This document shows positions 11,495 through 20,101 of a DNA stretch of 64,000 nt, one piece after another. This DNA is from Spiroplasma platyhelix PALS-1 (GTDB taxonomy: Bacteria; Bacillota_I; Bacilli_A; Mycoplasmatales; VBWQ01): positions 558,001 to 622,000 of the forward strand of contig NZ_CP051215.1 in NCBI RefSeq assembly GCF_021496725.1, given 5' to 3'. Every line of letters begins with the position of its first letter. Positions within the stretch are counted from its first letter, which is position 1. The notes below the pieces were generated by a model. It did no database searches. It was not told the DNA's origin and worked only from the letters and a program-made list of their open reading frames with translations. A program made the translations under genes and the position numbers.

Positions 11495-12667
11495 TTATTT
11501 CACTAAATTTTTGCTAAGAATTTGCACAATTTCTTTTGCTACTTCTATTTTACTACCCTTAAACTGATAACTATTATTTTTAAAATAAAATTCTACTTCT
11601 GTTTGCTCTTGATTCATGACACTAATGTTATTCATAACAATACCATCACAATTTTTTTTAATCATTTTTTCTTTTGCAATTATTGCATCTTGACTATCTT
11701 GAGCACTAAATCCAATTAATAATTGCTTTGTTTTTTGAGCTCCTAAACTTGCAAGAACATCTAAATTAGCAATTAAATTTAGTTTAAGAGTTTCATTTTG
11801 TGACTTGCTAATTTTACCTTTTCATTGTTCTGCTATTTGATAGTCATTTAAAGCAGCCACACAAACAACAATATCTGCTTGAGCAAAATATTTATTCATT
11901 CCTGCAAAAACCGTTTGATTAGTATTGGCTCTGATAATTGTTAAGTTTGGATCTTTAATTAATGGAATGCTAACATCACCAACAACAGCAATCACCTTAG
12001 CATTTTTAGCTAAAAATGCTTGAGCTAATGCTTGCCCCATTTTTCCTGATGAATTATTTGTTAGATAACGCATGTCATCAAGATAAGATCTTGTTGCTCC
12101 ATAATTAATCAACACTGTTTTATTAGTTAGTTCTGTGCTTTCTTTTATGAACTCTTGAATCATCTTAAAAGCAACATCTGGTTCTTTAAGTCTACCATCA
12201 CCACTAATTCTAGTAGCAAGCAAACCATAATCTGGCTGAGTAACGCTCACACTGGCATCTTGAGCTAAAAGCGCTAAATTTCTTTGCATTGCTTGATTGT
12301 GATACATATTATGATTCATAGCTGGAAAAATAATCTTGTTAGCTTTACTTGCAAAAAATGTTGCTAGGGGTAAGTTGTCACAAATTGCTAAAGCTGCTTT
12401 ACTAATGAAAGTCATAGTTGCTGGATAAACAACAATCAAATCATGACTATAAGCAAACTCAATATGATTAATTTTATCTTCTCTTTGATAGAACTCTTGA
12501 TCTAAAAAATCATCATGAACTTTTATATTTTCTGGAAATCTAACAAACTTTTTTGCACTAGGAGTTACTAAAACTGTAACCTCATAACTTTGCTTTAATA
12601 AATTATACAATTCTAAGGCCTTTGGCGCAGCAATACTTCCTGTGATAATTAAAATTACTTTTTTCAT
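11495..12667 (-). CDS. coaBC: Bifunctional phosphopantothenoylcysteine decarboxylase/synthetase
   Basis: Makes 4'-phosphopantetheine from phosphopantothenate, cysteine and CTP on the route to coenzyme A. 390 residues. The N-terminal flavin-dependent CoaC half starts KKVILIITGSIAAPKALEL and carries the AMNHNMYHNQAMQRN segment (family PAMNxxM motif) with the HN pair. The C-terminal CoaB half has INYGATRSYLDDMRYLTNNSSGKMG (seen as YGATRSYLDD then LTNNSSGKMGQAL), the family's NTP-binding start. The start at 12667 was chosen because AAGGTGA lies about 7 nt upstream; an in-frame ATG at 12682 has none. A TGA at 11822 is Trp. It heads the run that continues into obgE. CoaBC is not universal in Mollicutes, many of which import later precursors. 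Confidence 0.88.
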
Positions 12668-12776
12668 AAGTGTCACCTTCAAAATAAATCATACCTTGAA
12701 AAGTCTAATAATAAAACATATATCATTTTTTCTATATAATAAAGATAGAAATTATTAATTCATTGGGGTAAAGTTA

Positions 12777-14120
12777 ATGGCAAAAAAAAGAAAAAAACAC
12801 ATTAAAAAATCAAGAAAAAAAGAGATCAAAAAATCAAAAAGAAAATTAATCAAAAAACCAATCATTAAGAAACTACATCTTAAAAGAAAAAACATCAATA
12901 TTAACGCAAATATCTTATTAAACAAATGAATTTGAATCTCATTAGGAGCAGCCTTTCTTGTTTCAGTAGCAATGTTTATTACTTTTTTCATGCTGAAAAA
13001 TAAAGGTCAAATCACTTTAACATACACTGTACTAACAATAATTGCTTTAATTCCTTTTGTTATTTTTATTCTTTACTGAGGAGCAATTGCCATTGCATTT
13101 CGTTTAATTTTTAAAGCAATCACAAAAGATATTGAAAGAGATGCTGTCTTTCCTATTGTTACTTCTTTTTTAATTCAAGAACCAGAAATCTCAGTTAAAA
13201 AATATATGGAAAAAGGAAATCTTAATAAAATTAAACGCTATAAAACAGCAGCTTCAAAATTACTACTTTACACAATTATTATTGTTGTTTTGTTTATTGT
13301 TTTCAACTTTATTTTTGTTGGATTAACACAATTAAATGTTATCGCAGTTTCAACATCATGATTATATTTATTTGGTTTACTATCAAATGTTATCTCGCTA
13401 GTTTTATCTGCTGTCTTTGGATTTATGGTAAGCAACATCATCAATGCTCCAGCAAAATTTGAAGAAAAATATCAAGGAATCAAGACTAAACTTTACAACT
13501 TTAAAGTTTTCTTAAATGTCAACGAAATCAAAAAAGTTGATTCGCAAAAATTAAAATATCGCTTTATTGACTTTCTACCACTTTACTTCTATCAGTCACT
13601 TTTAATTTCTGAAATCAAAGAAGAACAATACATTCAAGAATTAGAAAATTGAAAATACTATCTTACTTTATCTTCTTACTTGAATCAATTTAGTTGACTA
13701 CTATTTCTTCACTATGCAATTAATAAAGATGAGCAACTAAAATTAATTAAAAAATCAAAATATATGACTAAACTAGCAAATCAAATCCAAAAAGTTCATA
13801 AAATTTTATTTCACACTACTAATGAATATATCTATTTCAACAATGACTATAATGCAAAAGAACTAGAAACAGAATACAACCAACTAATCAACATTGTCAT
13901 TAGATATCAAAATCGTTTTGCTCTACGAATGATTACAGCCTCATTACAAAAAAATGGTCTTAAAATTGCTGAAACTATTAGTGAAAATAAAGATGAGAAC
14001 ATCATCGACGAACGAGATGTTGACATCAATTTCTTTCAATTAAATTATTTAGAATATTTATTCTCAATTATTTTCACTACTGATAAAGATGCTAAAAGTA
14101 AAGAACACTTCAAATACTAA
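12777..14120 (+). CDS. Membrane protein with very basic N-terminus, function unknown
   Basis: A 447-residue protein I do not recognise. Residues 1-40 are extremely Lys/Arg rich (AKKRKKHIKKSRKKE and onward, about half basic). Four hydrophobic helices follow: roughly 56-78 (ISLGAAFLVSVAMFITFFM), 90-112, 165-186 (LLLYTIIIVVLFIVFNFIF) and 196-222. The remainder is a cytoplasmic-type region rich in Lys, Glu, Tyr and Asn. Six or more TGA codons fall in Trp-like positions, so it is a single frame. It is the only plus-strand gene in the first 15 kb, inserted between coaBC and rpmA (divergent and convergent respectively), where Bacillus has no equivalent. No enzymatic motif is visible. Confidence 0.85.
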
Positions 14121-14131
14121 AACTAATCAAC

Positions 14132-14166
14132 AAAAAAAGTTCTATTTTTTAAATAGAACTTTTTTT
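14132..14166. terminator. Bidirectional rho-independent terminator
   Basis: Perfect hairpin with arms AAAAAAAGTTCTATTT and AAATAGAACTTTTTTT, sitting between the convergent 12777-14120 gene and rpmA. A-tract on one side and T-tract on the other allow it to serve both strands. Confidence 0.85.
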
Positions 14167-14185
14167 ACTATTAATTATTAAGCAA

Positions 14186-14473
14186 TTAATTTTTTGCTTC
14201 TAGAATTTCAACTTTAGTTTTATTCTTAGCAAATTTAACATACTTAACAATTCCAGTTTTTAAAGCAAATAAAGTATCATCACCACCACGACCAACATTA
14301 GTTCCAGGATGAACTTTTGTTCCTCGTTGACGATAAATGATTGAACCTTCATGAATTAATTGTCCATCACTTGCTTTTGCTCCTAAACGTTTAGAATGAG
14401 AGTCTCTACCATTACGAGTTGACCCAACTCCTTTTTTAGAAGCAAAGAATTGTAAATTTAATTGAAAACGCAT
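14186..14473 (-). CDS. rpmA: 50S ribosomal protein L27 with Prp-cleaved leader
   Basis: Large-subunit protein near the peptidyl-transferase centre; 95 residues. The start at 14473 is set by a strong AAGGAGGT site 7 nt upstream, located inside the end of prp. The N-terminus [20 protein letters not shown] carries the Firmicutes-type extension QFF-ASKKG, which the Prp protease removes after the FF pair before L27 can function. The body continues [17 protein letters not shown] and [22 protein letters not shown]. It is the last gene of the rplU-prp-rpmA operon. The longer upstream open frame (to 14518) has no ribosome site and would bury the cleavage motif. Confidence 0.97.
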   Translation of the reverse strand: MRFQLNLQFFASKKGVGSTRNGRDSHSKRLGAKASDGQLIHEGSIIYRQRGTKVHPGTNVGRGGDDTLFALKTGIVKYVKFAKNKTKVEILEAKN

Positions 14474-14474
14474 T

Positions 14475-14789
14475 TTAGTAAACCTCCTTGATTGAAATAT
14501 TTTTAACATATTGATCACTAATAGTTTTTAACTGTCATAACATTGTTTTTAAAATCATTTGGTTATCATTTGTTGGTTTTAGAACAGTAATAACTATTCT
14601 ACCATCTGATTGAGCAATTTTAACTTCTGCTTGACTAACTAAGTTATCAAGCGCATTTAAACTGCCAAACACAACTGCAGAGATTCCTGCACAAACAATA
14701 TCTTTTCCAACTTGATCAAAATTACTATGACCTTCAACTTCAGCTCTAACAATATTGTTTGTTTGATAATAAAAACTAACTTTTACCAT
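14475..14789 (-). CDS. prp: Ribosomal-processing cysteine protease Prp (YsxB family)
   Basis: Cysteine protease that trims the N-terminal extension of L27; 104 residues, the usual size. The catalytic pair is visible in [20 protein letters not shown]: His about residue 21 and Cys about residue 34, spaced as in the family. The last 20 residues ([20 protein letters not shown]) are read through a TGA Trp codon, so the gene ends at 14475, one base before the rpmA start; the ribosome site of rpmA is inside it, implying coupling. It lies between rplU and rpmA as in Bacillus (ysxB). The matching cleavage site in the neighbouring L27 makes the assignment firm. Confidence 0.94.
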
Positions 14790-14796
14790 AATTAAA

Positions 14797-15267
14797 TTAT
14801 TTCTTTGTTGTAGTTTCTACTATTTTTTCTTCAAGATTGTTTACTGTTGTTTTTTCATTGGTTGATGAAGTAGGCTTTGCTACCTTCTCTATTTCTTTAT
14901 TTACTTCTGTTGTTGTTGGTTTTTCATCTTTCTTAATTGCTGCTTCTTTTTGTGCTTTATCTTTAGCACTTAAAAAGATATCAGTAATTTTAACCTTTGT
15001 ATAAGGTTGACGATGACCATACTTAGATTTAGAGTTTTTCTTTGGTCTATATTTGAAAACAATAACTTTCTTAGCCTTGTCTTGCTTAATAATTGTTGCA
15101 TGAACTTCAGCACCTTTAATTAAAGGTTGACCCACTGTTCCATCAATCATTAATACTTGATCAAAGATAACATTGCCATTAGCTTCACCAGCTAACTTTT
15201 CAACAAAGTATTCTTTACCAACTTCAACATTAATTTGTTTACCGCCTGTTGCAATAATTGCAAACAT
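14797..15267 (-). CDS. rplU: 50S ribosomal protein L21 with C-terminal extension
   Basis: Large-subunit protein binding 23S rRNA. The N-terminal ~100 residues match the family: FAIIATGGKQINVEVGKEYF, GQPLIKGAEVHATIIKQDKA, VFKYRPKKNSKSKYGHRQPY. About 55 further residues form a charged low-complexity tail rich in Lys, Glu and Thr (TTTEVNKEIEKVAKPTSST...), so the total of 156 is half again the usual ~103. GGAGGTG is upstream of two adjacent ATGs (15270 and 15267); the second gives better spacing and a standard N-terminus. First gene of the rplU-prp-rpmA operon behind a structured leader. Confidence 0.95.
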   Translation of the reverse strand: MFAIIATGGKQINVEVGKEYFVEKLAGEANGNVIFDQVLMIDGTVGQPLIKGAEVHATIIKQDKAKKVIVFKYRPKKNSKSKYGHRQPYTKVKITDIFLSAKDKAQKEAAIKKDEKPTTTEVNKEIEKVAKPTSSTNEKTTVNNLEEKIVETTTKK

Positions 15268-15270
15268 CAT

Positions 15271-15358
15271 AACACCTCCAGTTTAGACTCGCCTCGTAGG
15301 TGGATTTATCATCACTTTCGTACCCATAAGAAGTGCGGTTGAAACTGCATAAACAGTC
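15271..15358 (-). promoter_or_regulatory. Ribosomal protein L21 leader RNA
   Basis: Untranslated leader between the promoter and rplU. Read on the minus strand it contains CCGCACTTCTTATGGGTACG followed by AAAGTGATGA and a CCACCTACGAGGCG element, with complementary segments (CGCACTT pairs with AAAGTG). This layout fits the Firmicutes L21 leader family thought to mediate autoregulation of rplU-ysxB-rpmA. Family assignment is from memory of the consensus; a covariance search would settle it. Confidence 0.65.
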
Positions 15359-15364
15359 TTAGTA

Positions 15365-15393
15365 ATTATAAAGATAAAGATATTAAAAATCAA
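15365..15393 (-). promoter_or_regulatory. Sigma-70-type promoter of rplU operon
   Basis: On the minus strand TTGATT (15388-15393) and TATAAT (15365-15370) are separated by exactly 17 bp. Transcription would start near 15358, just before the structured L21 leader. Confidence 0.85.
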
Positions 15394-15409
15394 GTATTGT
15401 TTCAGCAAT

Positions 15410-15490
15410 GATAGAAAGAATTTTTTGGTAGATTGTGTGGTAAAAAATATTATTCAGTTTGGATAACTGAATTTAACGAGCTTTAAATTC
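15410..15490 (+). repeat. Island-flanking repeat copy 1 (gene-end remnant)
   Basis: This stretch aligns with 22920-23003 over about 80 bp: shared blocks include ATTGTGTGGT, AAAAATATTATTCA and AATTTAACGA-CTTTAAATT. Translated, both end in the same peptide family: here KEFFGRLCGKKYYSVW then ITEFNEL and a stop. Most differences between copies are silent or conservative, so they look like 3' ends of two homologous genes rather than a recent duplication. It lies directly upstream of the rplU promoter and directly before the TraG relic. Confidence 0.6.
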
Positions 15491-16876
15491 TTTTAAGTAT
15501 TATTATATTTATTATTCTAATTTATTTAGCTTTAACTTTGATTAGTTATTTTGCCGTTGCTTTGATTTATTCTTTTTTTGTTTTTGAAGACATACAAAAT
15601 TTTGATTAGCTTTAAAAGAAAACAATGTGGTTAGTTACACTTTTGCTTTAAGCACTATTTTATTGATTAGATTATGTCTTACTTGAATTTGATTTAAATA
15701 TAAAAATCCACAAGCAAATAAAAAGATGAGTTAGTACTATTAAATAAAAATATTGGCCTAGTAAAAAACAAATTAAATCAACATACTTTGTTAATTGGTG
15801 CTACAGGTAGTGGCAAGACAACAACAGCCTTATTAATCGTAAAACAATTAATTGAACGTTTAAATCAAACAGTTATTATTATTGATGGTAAGGGTGATCA
15901 TGACTTAATCGATAAAATAAAACTGATTGATTCAAATGCTTTTATTTGAACGATTAGAGGAATTAAAGAATACAATCCTCTTGCTACAGATAATAGCGTT
16001 ATTTTAGTTGATAAGATAATGTCTTTATTTAATTTTTCTGAAGCTCATTATGAAGCTATTGCACACAATTATTTATTACTAATTGTTAAGAGTTTACAAA
16101 ATGCTAAAATTCCAACAACGTTTCATAACATTGTTAAATATTTTTCTTTAAGTTCTTTAAAAAAAATAATCAAAAAAGATAGTATTGAATATGATCATTA
16201 TTTAAGCTTCACTAATAATGAAAAAGATATTAATGGTTTAATGCATCGACTTAGCGTGTATATGCAAAACTTAGGAACAAGTGTAGGAAAAAATAACTCA
16301 TTAAGTTCTTTAGTTAATAATCATAAAATAATCTTATTTAGTTTGAATTCCTTAAATTATCCACAACTAGCAAGTAATGTAGGAAAACTTATCGTACAAG
16401 ATTTAAAAGAATTTGCTAGTCTTAAACCTAAAGAGCAACGAATCAACGTAATTCTTGATGAATTTAATGTTTTTGCTTCTGACACTATCATCAATTTAAT
16501 TAATAAAACTCGAAGCTTTAACTATCAAGTCTTCTTGTGTTTTCAAACTTTAAATGATCTAAAAATCAATCGCACTAATTTAACTGATACCATCTTTGGT
16601 AACTGTGGCAACATTATTGCCCACAATCTAAAAGACCCTAATTCTGCTGAATATATTGCTAAAGTTTTTGGTACTCAAACAACAGATAAGCAAACAAAGC
16701 AAACTGATAAAACAGAAAAAACAGGTAAGGGATCAACCAGGGAAGTTGAAGAATACATAGTTCATCCTAACGAACTAAAGAACTTAAAAATTGGCGAGGC
16801 GTATTGTAAAATACTACTACCAAGTTCTAAACAACTGATCTATAAGATAATTATTAAAGAAGATAAAAAGGCCTAG
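15487..16876 (+). pseudogene. TraG/VirD4-type conjugative coupling ATPase, frameshifted
   Basis: Relic of the ATPase that couples DNA substrates to a type IV secretion channel. Three frames in succession encode it. 15487-15600: hydrophobic segment (IIIFIILIYLALTLISYFAV). 15600-15722: second membrane segment ending FKYKNPQANKK. 15722-16876: the ATPase, with Walker A LIGATGSGKTTTALL (about 15790), Walker B NVILDEFNVFAS, the motif FQTLNDL and the region FGNCGNIIAHNLKDP typical of TraM-recognition domains. Both breaks need a -1 shift at A-rich runs (CAAAATTTT and AAATAAAAAG). No ATG precedes Walker A in the ATPase frame and no start codon is visible for the membrane part, so it is probably inactive. 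It marks a former conjugative element. Confidence 0.85.
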
Positions 16877-16890
16877 TAGTAGGCCTTTTT
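16865..16890. terminator. Bidirectional terminator between TraG relic and 16873-17406 gene
   Basis: Hairpin with arms AAAAAGGCCTA and TAGGCCTTTTT and a 4-nt loop. The stop codons of both converging genes lie inside it. Confidence 0.85.
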
Positions 16891-17406
16891 ATACTTTCCT
16901 ATATCATTCAAATTTAAAATATTATTTGTCTGTTTTATTAACTTTTTAATTAAACTATTTGTATTCGTATTTTGTTTTTTATGCTTAATATTTTTTCTAT
17001 TCTCTTTTTCATAATAGTCATAAAGTTCTACAAAACAAAGATTTTTAACTTCTTCATTAACACTTAATCCTATAAACAAAACATAAATATCAAATATTGG
17101 TTTATAATATGGTTTTTGTTCTAAAAACTTACTCATTTCCTTAAAATCTGATGGAAATCCTATGTTACTTATTTTGTTATTTGCTTCAATTTGATTAAGT
17201 TTATCATTGTTTACTTCGTCAATAATGTCTAATATTTTTTCTAATGAATCAAACTGATTAATTATATATTTATTTTCAACTTGATTTTTATCCTTTAATT
17301 TTAAATCAAGATAGTTAATAACTAACTTATACAATAAATCAGTTTGAACATTATTAATTATCTTTTTCTTCTGTTCCTCTTGCTTCCTTGTAAAAATTAG
17401 TTTCAT
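16873..17406 (-). CDS. Hypothetical charged protein in island
   Basis: 177-residue protein, unrecognised. Lys, Asn, Glu and Ile make up most of it, with no signal peptide or membrane segment. Predicted mostly helical, with a Lys/Glu-rich start (FTRKQEEQKKKIINNVQ) and a basic C-terminal tail (NIKHKKQNTNTNSLIKKL). Its start overlaps the end of the preceding gene by 53 bp in another frame, so either the two are translationally coupled or a frameshift has split one longer protein of about 325 residues. Its stop codon lies in the terminator shared with the TraG relic. No function can be assigned. Confidence 0.55.
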   Translation of the reverse strand: MKLIFTRKQEEQKKKIINNVQTDLLYKLVINYLDLKLKDKNQVENKYIINQFDSLEKILDIIDEVNNDKLNQIEANNKISNIGFPSDFKEMSKFLEQKPYYKPIFDIYVLFIGLSVNEEVKNLCFVELYDYYEKENRKNIKHKKQNTNTNSLIKKLIKQTNNILNLNDIGKYKKAYY

Positions 17407-17803
17407 CTGTCTCGTTCTCGATTCTTTTAATTTCTCGCTCTTCTTCTGTATCTTCTATTTTATCATTATTTGTTGTTTCAATTTTATCAATTTTTACAAA
17501 TTTGTCATCTATATGCAATTTTGTAACTTGATCTACTGTTTCAACTTCAACAACAACTTTTCTTGTGGTTGAATCATTTTGATACTCTGCTTTTTTTCTT
17601 TTATATGCAGCTGAATTTTTTTTAATTAAGTCGTCTCCAAAAACTTCACTTAAAAAATTCATAGATCTATCATCAAACTCTTTTGCTGACTGAGAATCAT
17701 GTTTATTATTTTCCTCATTAATTTTATACTCAACTCTATTTTTGAGTCACTTATCAAATCACTTTTTCGTTTCTTCAATTTTTTTCTTGCATCATTTTTT
17801 CAC
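17354..17803 (-). CDS. Hypothetical highly charged protein in island
   Basis: 149 residues from a GTG start at 17803, which has GGGGA 8 nt upstream; TGA codons in the first 25 residues (KKWCKKK, KKWFDKW) are Trp. The N-terminal 30 residues are basic, and the C-terminal 50 strongly acidic (DKIEDTEEEREIKRIENETD). An ATG at 17662 (NFLSEVFGDDL) is an alternative start but has no better ribosome site. No membrane segment and no recognised domain. It overlaps the following gene by 53 bp. It sits between the TraG relic and the DUF2971 gene and may be part of the same mobile cargo. Function unknown. Confidence 0.5.
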
Positions 17804-18073
17804 GTTTTATGTCCCCTATTCTACCTCCTAATTGAGATTTTTAATTTCTGGAACATTTCTAATCTTTAATTAATTTTCAAAACTTCGCCCTAATTTCATC
17901 ATATTTTTTTAATTTGCTTTAATGTGTTGCAAAACTAATTAAAAATAAAACTTATTCCACAATTATTGTAGCAAATAAAAAACTATTTACAATTAAAAAA
18001 GTATTAAGCATAAAAAATTATATGTTAAAAGATTAACGGAGTATAAACACAAATTAATAAAAAATTACAAGTA

Positions 18074-19162
18074 TTAATCAATTCAAAAATCTTCTTCAAA
18101 AGGCATATTAGTAAATAATATTTCATAAGTATGACGATCAGGGCTTGCATATGAAAACTTTACATCTTCGTTAGGAAATAGACTAGTAATTTTTTTAATA
18201 TTACTTGGGCTACAATTATTACCAAAATAAATTCCTGAAACCTTTAACCCTAAATCTTTTGTACTTAAAAACTTATCAGATGATTCATTTTCAGGCATAT
18301 AAAATATTCTTCACTCTTTCTCATAATTTCAATGTTTTGATTTTGCACAAAGGGGAAGAAAATCAAGTTTATCATTTGAAATAATTTTAGGCCTTTCTTC
18401 TAAGTAGTGGACTTTAAAAAAAGGAGATTCCTCATTAGTCACATATTCTATACATATTCCTTGACCTAACTTGGCATAATGAGCCCACATAGAAGCAGAG
18501 TCATTAATTTCTGAAAAACAAGCAATATGAATTACTTCTCTTAAAACTCTAGGTGGAAAAAGTAATGGTTTGGTAATTTTACGATAGTCTATAGGTGGAT
18601 ATAACTCAAACATATCATTGAGTTTCTTTGCATTATTAAAATAAATTTGATTTTTTGTTAAATTTTCCAAAGTATATTTATTTATAGGACAATATTTATA
18701 AACCTTTTTAGGTATTTTTGTTCTATCATTTAAAGCTTCCGTATACTCCTTTTTTATTTTTGTAATATCTTTTGCATGAGCTTTACTTAATTTATCTAAT
18801 AGTAAAATTTTATGCTCAACACATACATTTATATTTTTTTCTTCGGAAGAGGTTGTTCGAAATCAAATTTCTTCTGTTTTTTTACTTAAACATTCATCTG
18901 TACATGATTTCATCTTAAGTACAAAACATTCCGGACATTTTGAATGATTGCCCCATCTAGGTTCAGATTTAGAAATATGATCATTTTCTCAATTTGCCCA
19001 TTCTCTTTTATTAACCATATACTCTTTTCATTTTGGATCAACAATATCTAAGTTTCCTAAAATTACAAAACTATTAAATTCACTATTTTCTTCTCAAGAT
19101 AAATTTAAACCATTTAATTCTTTTTCAATTATTTCATTAATTTTTGTTTTGTCTACAATCAT
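18074..19162 (-). CDS. DUF2971 protein with Cys-rich N-terminal region
   Basis: 362-residue protein. From about residue 153 it matches DUF2971 as I know it: KVYKYCPINKYTLENLTKNQ, IYFNNAKKLNDMFE, ACFSEINDSASMWAHYAKLG, GICIEY and WNYEKEWRIFYM appear in family order. DUF2971 proteins are common in bacterial accessory regions; their biochemical role is not established. Residues 1-150 are an extra region with CPECF, CTDEC and a later CVEH, which could bind zinc. The start at 19162 has AAGGAG 9 nt upstream. It uses three TGG alongside about eight TGA Trp codons, more TGG than most neighbours, which fits recent acquisition. The Cys-rich gene 19182-19529 lies 19 bp upstream, so they are probably co-transcribed. 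Confidence 0.8.
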
Positions 19163-19181
19163 TTTACTACTCCTTAATTTA

Positions 19182-19529
19182 TTAATTAAATTTGTATTCT
19201 CCACAAATACTACATGGTAATCCGCCATAATATTTATCATCACAAGTTTTGCAAGTACAAGTAACACAGTGTAAACACATATTTTTAATTTCTACCATTC
19301 CATTACTATATAAACCATATAAAAAATCATAGTGTTCTCAATGTTGTTCACAAATAGAGCCTTTATCTTCTAATATTTTTGCAAAGCTGAGAGGAAACAT
19401 ACACTCAAATTCTTCTCCAGTTTCTTCATTAATTATTTTATTTTTACAAATATGATTTTTTATTTTGGTTTTATAATTTTCATTAACAATAAGAAAACCT
19501 TTATCTTTTATTTTTAAAAATTTTGTCAT
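19182..19529 (-). CDS. Small Cys-rich (zinc-ribbon-like) protein
   Basis: 115 residues, start at 19529 with GAGG 9 nt upstream. The C-terminal third is packed with cysteines: MCLHCVTCTCKTCDDKYY, then PCSICGEY, eight in about 35 residues, in CxxC spacing typical of zinc ribbons. Two more Cys and a His lie in CEQHWEHYDF and near ICKNK and ECMF. A TGA at 19338 is Trp. It has no membrane segment. It precedes the DUF2971 gene by 19 bp in the same direction, and that protein also has a Cys-rich N-terminus, so a joint metal-dependent or nucleic-acid-binding role is possible. Not assigned to any family. Confidence 0.65.
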
Positions 19530-19801
19530 TTTAAATCCTCATTTTAAATAATTTTTTACTAGAAGCATGGTTTAGACGCCAGTTATTAAAATAAACAATA
19601 ATTTAGTTATTTCAAATGATATGATCATTTTCATTAGTTCAAATGTCATTAATATTTTCTTTTGATATTTTTACGCTTTAGTTATTAAATATTATTATTT
19701 TCTGCTTGTGAGCCTTTATTTAAATCCATTACTCCGCTATTCAATAATAAAATTATATTTTTTATAAAGAATAAAAAACAAGTAAATATCATCTTTATTT
19801 T
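19530..19801. other. 272-bp region without intact gene, decayed coding debris
   Basis: No complete reading frame. On the minus strand a short frame reads KISKENINDIWTNENDHII and then, after a stop, VYFNNWRLNHAS; another encodes MDLNKGSQAENNNI. These look like decayed coding sequence but are too short to assign. No promoter or hairpin is evident. Confidence 0.4.
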
Positions 19802-20097
19802 ACACTTTTGGGTTTTATATTTCTTTTTAATCCAACAATACCCTTTTTCTTATGATGATGTCTTAAATAAATAGATACTGCAATAATGATTATTGAACCT
19901 AATGCTGCTGAAGATGATTAGAATTAGGGTCAGGTGCTTTATTTAAATCTTCTCATGAAATAATATTTATATAATCAATTCTACTTTCAGCACTAGTTAC
20001 AATTATTTGGGAAAATCAATAATCTAAAAGATAAGGACTGCTTTTAATTTCTTCTCTTATTTTACTATATATTAATAATTTTAATAATTTGGGAAAT
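19802..20097 (-). pseudogene. Frameshifted remnant of a membrane-anchored protein C-terminus
   Basis: Two minus-strand frames join to form the end of a surface-type protein. The first (about 19907-20097) encodes LELFPKLLKLLIYSKIREE, then SSPYLLDYWFSQI, then RIDYINIISWEDLNKAPDPN. One base out of frame it continues SSSAALGSIIIIAVSIYLRH then HHKKKG and a stop at 19802. That is a proline/asparagine/serine spacer, a single membrane helix and a basic tail, the layout of cell-surface or phage adsorption proteins. A plectrovirus-derived origin is possible in a Spiroplasma-like host, but this is a guess. No start is present. Confidence 0.5.
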
Positions 20098-20101
20098 AAT
20101 T

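Noticed and set aside
12755-12991. Minus-strand Phe-rich frame opposite the basic membrane protein
   Set aside because: It is the antisense of the Lys-rich N-terminus (AAA codons read as TTT); no start context.
15400-15490. Attachment sites of a recent integration
   Set aside because: The two flanking repeats are too diverged (substitutions and small indels throughout) to be direct products of one recent site-specific recombination, and no integrase gene lies between them.
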